A stretch of 64,000 bases of DNA from positions 868,001 to 932,000 of the forward strand of contig NZ_FNPI01000001.1 of assembly GCF_900107275.1 (NCBI RefSeq), in the 5' to 3' direction. Position numbers and translations under genes: made by a program. Under the pieces are notes generated by a model that saw nothing but the letters and a program-made list of their open reading frames with translations, was not told where the DNA came from and made no database searches. Source of the DNA: Evansella caseinilytica. GTDB taxonomy: Bacteria > Bacillota > Bacilli > Bacillales > Salisediminibacteriaceae. Each line of letters begins with the position of its first letter. Within the stretch, counting starts at the first letter, position 1. Of the stretch, positions 62,725-64,000 are shown in pieces.

Positions 62725-64000
62725 ATGATCAATCGAAAGGCTGTAGTAGAGCGCCATTTTCCAATTGTTACCAATGTGGAGCGATTGTCCCCGTTATCTG
62801 TGGGAAACGGCGATTTTGCCTTTTCTGCCGATCTTACCGGTCTGCAAACATTTCCCGCCAGCTATGATGTTCCGTTGGGAACCCAATCCAATTGGGGGTG
62901 GCATTCCACGGAGGAACCGGATTATTATTCCTTCGCCGATCTGTCCCTACAAACGGTCGATACATACGGTCGTGGCGTAGATTATCCGCTTTATCCGGCG
63001 GGCCGGGAGAACGCGTACCATTGGCTCCGGCAAAATCCGCACAGGCTTCATCTTGGCCGGCTGTCGTTTATATTGCTGAAAAAAAACGGGGAACAAGCGG
63101 CAATGACCGACTTATCCGCCACAAAGCAAGTGCTGAATCTTTGGAAAGGCTGTCTGTTCAGTGAATTTCAATTAGAGGGGATACCGGTGCGGGTAACAAC
63201 TGTCGTTCATCCAAAAAATGATGAACTGGGGGTAAAAGTGGAATCTCAGTTGTTGAAGGAGCGGCGCCTGCGCGTTGCGCTGCGGTTTCCGGCTCCGGAT
63301 ATGTATGCCGATAAGTGGGAGGAGACGGTGGCGCTTGACTGGGGAAATTCCGAGCGCCATGGCACGGCAATTGTTACCCGTACAGAGAAGGATGCCCTGT
63401 TTTTGCGAACGATGGACAAAGATCAATATCAGGTTAGGTGGTCGTGGAGTTCAGGGGCGCTCACAAAAACAGCACAACATGTGTATGAATTGGCCCCTGC
63501 CCAGGCAAAGGAGGAATTTACTTTCTCGGCGGCGTTTGCTGTGGAAGCGCCTGAGACGACACCTTTCGACGACATGATCTCTTGCGCCGCGGAATACTGG
63601 GAAGCTTTCTGGTTGACAGGAGGCGCCATTGATTTTTCCGGCAGTGTCGATCCACGGGCGCAGGAGCTGGAACGGAGGGTGATGCTCTCGCAGTTTTTGA
63701 CGGCAGTTCACTGTGGCGGATCGCTCCCGCCGCAGGAAACCGGACTTATGTATAACAGCTGGTTCGGCAAATTTCATTTGGAGATGCACTGGTGGCATGG
63801 GGCGCATTTCCCGCTTTGGGGCCGCAGTCACCTCCTGGAAAAAAGCTTACATTGGTATAACTCGATTCTTCCGCTGGCAAAGGAGTTGGCGGCCTCTCAA
63901 GGCTATCACGGGGCGCGCTGGCCAAAAATGACCGGTTTTGACGGAAAACAAAGTCCATCCCCGATCGCGCCGGTGCTTATCTGGCAGCAGCCTCATCCAA
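62725..64000 (+). CDS. Six-hairpin glycosidase-like protein, 3' end beyond the window
   Basis: A frame open to the right edge (425 codons). It reads MINRKAVVERHFPIVTNVER, then LSVGNGDFAFSADLTGLQTF, an N-terminal beta-sandwich typical of GH65/GH95-like enzymes, and later LMYNSWFGKFHLEMHWWHGA, where the alpha/alpha barrel begins. No signal peptide is seen, so it would act on imported sugar. AGGAG lies 12 nt before the ATG; the adjacent TTG at 62722 has better spacing. Being downstream of the sugar transporter supports a glycoside hydrolase or phosphorylase. The family is not certain. Confidence 0.72.
   Translation, partial: MINRKAVVERHFPIVTNVERLSPLSVGNGDFAFSADLTGLQTFPASYDVPLGTQSNWGWHSTEEPDYYSFADLSLQTVDTYGRGVDYPLYPAGRENAYHWLRQNPHRLHLGRLSFILLKKNGEQAAMTDLSATKQVLNLWKGCLFSEFQLEGIPVRVTTVVHPKNDELGVKVESQLLKERRLRVALRFPAPDMYADKWEETVALDWGNSERHGTAIVTRTEKDALFLRTMDKDQYQVRWSWSSGALTKTAQHVYELAPAQAKEEFTFSAAFAVEAPETTPFDDMISCAAEYWEAFWLTGGAIDFSGSVDPRAQELERRVMLSQFLTAVHCGGSLPPQETGLMYNSWFGKFHLEMHWWHGAHFPLWGRSHLLEKSLHWYNSILPLAKELAASQGYHGARWPKMTGFDGKQSPSPIAPVLIWQQPHP

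Overview
The window looks like a chromosomal segment of an alkaliphile-type Bacillaceae (Shouchella, Alkalihalobacillus or old Bacillus clausii-like). The grounds are Bacillus-style Shine-Dalgarno sites with many TTG and GTG starts, sigma-A and cre motifs, an NsrR/Hmp pair, a Hol_Tox type I toxin and, most tellingly, a SAM riboswitch plus cobalamin riboswitch in tandem before metE, an arrangement known from B. clausii. No rRNA, tRNA, CRISPR array, phage or intact transposase was seen. The species assignment is inference.

Layout. 1-5.3 kb: topB (cut by the left edge), a Big_14-type lipoprotein, htpX and a secreted gluzincin metalloprotease. 5.3-13.4 kb: a MarR-controlled membrane protein, two unknown proteins, a small Toprim protein, ferritin and an ABC-2 exporter operon. 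14-16.7 kb: a TetR-controlled membrane beta-lactamase-like protein and a small XRE regulator. 17.9-23.6 kb: lactonase, hmp/nsrR, GrpB-like protein, Hol_Tox toxin with antisense RNA, and MerR with a CPBP protease. 24-29 kb: a second serine hydrolase, a tandem-duplicated lipoprotein, a secreted papain-like protease overlapping a membrane-anchored partner, and an AAA ATPase. 29.8-35 kb: an ECF-transporter operon (S, fused A-A, T) ending in a PHP-domain gene and divergent from an RpiR regulator. 35.3-38.4 kb: metE with its double riboswitch leader. 38.5-41.2 kb: a secreted protein and an ECF sigma/anti-sigma pair sharing an extracellular module. 42-47 kb: pectate lyase, a DnaQ-BRCT nuclease, a zinc-ribbon protein and an AraC/GyrI regulator. 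47.5-53 kb: a zinc alcohol dehydrogenase with a sigma-54 promoter beside an operon of iron alcohol dehydrogenase, cytoplasmic sensor kinase and NtrC-type activator. 53-64 kb: a YesM/YesN-type system around a sugar ABC importer (binding protein, two permeases) and a six-hairpin glycosidase-like gene running off the right edge; a polysaccharide deacetylase lipoprotein lies inside this cluster.

The strongest signal outside the genes is a family of dispersed, highly structured intergenic elements (here family A): about ten copies plus solo hairpins, in both orientations. Each starts with a 44-nt hairpin, ends in TTTTTGAACA followed by CGCTC or a variant, and several are flanked by 6-7 bp direct repeats like target-site duplications. 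Stem sequences change between copies while pairing is kept; internal modules (a 58-bp hairpin unit, a 56-bp loop insert) come and go, and one copy carries the 58-bp unit five times in tandem. One copy lies between the two riboswitches of the metE leader. Other repeats are a degenerate GTTCAAAA...TCCGG family, two copies of a TTGCTTTTGGACC-ended element, GTCC hairpins, a 60-bp perfect palindrome between divergent genes, and a CCGACGGG tandem repeat.

Regulatory logic visible in sequence: MarR, TetR, NsrR and MerR type operators beside their own genes, an ECF promoter (AAC-N16-CGT) before the sigma gene, sigma-54 control of an alcohol dehydrogenase, cre sites at pectate lyase and the iron alcohol dehydrogenase, and a predicted two-input riboswitch gate on metE.
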